Shown here: positions 62,461 to 64,000 of the stretch, in pieces
Position numbering within the stretch: position 1 is the first letter of the stretch
How the letters are laid out: the number at the start of each line of letters is the position of its first letter
Source: Obelidium mucronatum
Taxonomy: Eukaryota; Chytridiomycota; Chytridiomycetes; Chytridiales; Chytriomycetaceae
DNA: 64,000 bases
Reading direction: 5' to 3'
NCBI GenBank assembly: GCA_025765595.1
Contig: JAIVFH010000099.1
Coordinates: 58,818-122,817, forward strand
Notes under the pieces: model-generated
The model's database searches: none
Told to the model about the DNA's origin: nothing
Seen by the model: only the letters and a program-made list of their open reading frames with translations
Position numbers and translations under genes: made by a program

Positions 62461-62510
62461 GCACCAAGAAAGTGAAAATTAGGGTTGTAATTAAGGCCCA
62501 GAAAACAACC

Positions 62511-64000
62511 ATGCCAAACAACCCAACGCCAACTGTTGACAAACCACAAACCTGTACCATGGAAGCATCAACAGCACCAGACACTGGAGTCGATGTTGCC
62601 TCATCCATGACAGTAGGCAGTACGTTTGGTCCAGGCATCAGTTGGGTTTGGAAGTGTAAATTAACAAACTCACCCATCACCAACAACACAGCAAGCGGAA
62701 ACGGGGAGCTGAAGAAGATGAATCCGATGAAGATGAGGCGCTGGGTTCTCCAACTAATGGAGGACATGAAGAACCAGCAGTGAGGGGGCCTCCTGAAAAA
62801 AAGGCAAAGCTGGTGGAGCTCACCAACAATAAGGAGCTTCCTCCTGTAGAACAATTAGAAGCAGGCCTGCAAGTCAGGAATCGGATGGAGCTGGATTGAC
62901 AGGAAATCATCCAAAACCCCAATTGAGCAGCTTCGATTGTAATGGACAACCTGCTCAGCAACCAACCCACCCTCCAGATTGATGAGAGACAGGGCATGGC
63001 GGCTGCGTTTAAGACCATCTTACTCAACGCTTTTTCGGATGCACAACAATCTGGCAAAGCTCTTTCACAAGTGGCAGCTGCGCAAGGGCAGGCTTGTTTC
63101 TATGTTTGGGTCTTTGTTTTGTCCAATAATTTGGTTTTATTGGAACTCTAACTTTCTTTCACTTTCCAATATTCTGGTATTATTGGAAATACAAAAAGAA
63201 TGTTTCTGATGAGTTCCACGTCCACAGAGAAATGTAATGAGTACTTGGTGGCACAATACCACGAAGCATTCCCACCGCTTCCACTTTTGGAGAACTCAAA
63301 GCAATCGTCAGATTCACGGAAAATGGGATCAGCAAAGAAGCAAAGCAGTCGGAAAGTCCAAAGTGGCACAACACCCAAGCAAATCATCAAGAATTTTGAC
63401 TTGCTGTTCAACAAACTTGACAAAATTCTGGAACTTCGGATTTTTGGGGGCCTTCAAGCTGTTGTGAAAGAACTTGAGGAAGAGGAGAGCCTGGCTATGA
63501 AGTACAGCATCATCTTGAACAAGTTGGTGAGGTGAGTACCATTAGTAATTTTACCCACATCGACTATTGTCTAAAATTTTCTGTCCAAAAAATTTTCCAA
63601 GGCAATTCACGGGGATTTGCTCCCTTCTTTACCAAGATAGATGTGACGGAAAGTTTGGTCGATCTGAGAAAATGGGTTCTTTCGGGATATCATTGTTGCT
63701 GGAGGTTAACAAGTGGCTTAAGATTTTCACCAAGTCTGCCAAGAAAAAGAAGGGAGCCGCTGAACAAATCAAGGCCTTTCTTCTTGAACTCCATTCTCAA
63801 GGAACTGCTGTTGGACTTCTGTTGACGACTCAAGAACAAGCCAAAGTGAACCAGGACCTGCAACAAGCCGCTGGAAGCAAATCTGGAACCAACTCTAAGA
63901 ATGCGAGTAGTGGCGAGGATTCCAATTGGGAAAAGGTTTTTTCATTTCTTTGGGTTTCCAATAATCTTAACTTATTGGAATTTTATTTTCTGACTTGCAG
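62511..64000 (+). CDS. Hypothetical nuclear-type protein, 3' end beyond window
   Basis: Coding segments on the plus strand: 62511-62623 (MPNNPTPTVDKPQTCTMEAS... VGST), joined in frame to 62692 onward (KRKRGAEEDESDEDEALGS...EKKAKLVELTNNKELPPVEQLEAGLQ), a block at 62942-63090 (NQPTLQIDERQGMAAAFKTILLNAFSDAQQSGKALSQVAAAQGQ), one at about 63209-63532 (STSTEKCNEYLVAQYHEAFPPLPLLENSK...NFDLLFNKLDKILELRIFGGLQAVVKELEEEES), and 63602-63934 (QFTGICSLLYQDRCDGKFGRSEK...NKWLKIFTKSAKKKKGAAEQIKAFLLEL...SGEDSNWEK). The last two join perfectly across a GTGAGT...CCAAG intron. A basic NLS-like KRKR/KKAK pair suggests nuclear location. Joins between the second, third and fourth segments are unresolved. The final intron starts at 63935, holds a hairpin and ends TTGCAG at the window edge. 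Family unknown. Confidence 0.5.
63121..63145. repeat. 25-nt hairpin, copy 3
   Basis: GTCCAATAA, loop TTTGGTT, TTATTGGAA: 8-bp stem (outer position mismatched), 7-nt loop. Lies in the presumed intron between the 62942 and 63209 coding blocks. Confidence 0.88.
63164..63188. repeat. 25-nt hairpin, copy 4
   Basis: TTCCAATAT, loop TCTGGTA, TTATTGGAA: one mismatch at the inner end of the stem, 7-nt loop, only 18 nt after copy 3 and in the same presumed intron. Confidence 0.88.
63956..63980. repeat. 25-nt hairpin, copy 5
   Basis: TTCCAATAA, loop TCTTAAC, TTATTGGAA: perfect 9-bp stem. It lies inside a clear GT...CAG intron (63935-64000), 21 nt after the donor and 20 nt before the acceptor. Confidence 0.92.

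Noticed and set aside
53155..62885. Stop codon reassignment suggested by in-frame TGA codons in accessory frames
   Set aside because: Core genes here end normally at TGA, TAG and TAA at conserved C-termini, so the internal TGAs are better explained by missed introns or pseudogene decay.

Overview
This window is nuclear DNA of a zoosporic (flagellated, chytrid-like) fungus; that assignment is inferred. Introns are short (mostly about 45-180 nt, GT-AG) and genes lie close together on both strands. A WSC-domain secreted protein points to a fungus, while B9D1 (ciliary transition zone), katanin p80, a 3,461-residue ASH/MSP-type protein and an MDM1-like microtubule-binding candidate point to a cell that still builds a flagellum. 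Actin, calmodulin, UBE2E and mitochondrial uS11 are ordinary eukaryotic housekeeping genes.

Layout. 1-12.1 kb: the 3' part of a POMGNT2-like family-61 glycosyltransferase, then a 13-exon gene for a predicted secreted protein of about 3,193 residues (signal peptide, WSC domain, beta-propeller-like repeats, Cys-rich modules, leucine-rich repeats, about 1,930 residues of almost pure Ser/Thr, a second Thr/Ser/Lys tract and a C-terminal CBM5/12-like module). 12.2-16.1 kb: mitochondrial uS11, calmodulin, PDCD2/TSR4. 16.1-24.8 kb: VPS8 and katanin p80, divergently transcribed. 25-31 kb: actin, a UBE2E-type ubiquitin-conjugating enzyme, and an enlarged NIPA-type magnesium transporter. 31-38.5 kb: MDM1-like protein and WDR53 (divergent), a securin-like protein and NUFIP1 (divergent), B9D1. 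38.7-49.7 kb: a 12-exon ASH-repeat gene. 49.7-50.8 kb: two small membrane proteins, divergent.

From about 50.8 kb to the end the character changes. There are no recognisable housekeeping genes. Instead there are degenerate retroelement pieces (a non-LTR endonuclease start with an in-frame stop), AT-rich repeats, and several multi-exon genes whose products I do not recognise. The last 2.7 kb carries five copies of a 25-nt perfect or near-perfect hairpin (9-nt arms, always a 7-nt loop of different sequence), mostly inside or beside introns. This is the most unusual unexplained structure in the window.

Functional threads. A glycosyltransferase of the family that extends O-mannose sits directly upstream of a Ser/Thr-rich secreted protein that would be a natural O-mannosylation substrate. 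Five genes (calmodulin, katanin p80, MDM1-like, B9D1, the ASH giant) relate to microtubules or cilia. Several gene pairs share start-to-start gaps of only 40-90 bp, and many genes have a strikingly GC-rich, Ala-rich first few hundred bases of coding sequence. Exon coordinates were derived by hand from splice signals, reading phase and family similarity; every complete core gene model except VPS8 exon 1 keeps one frame throughout.
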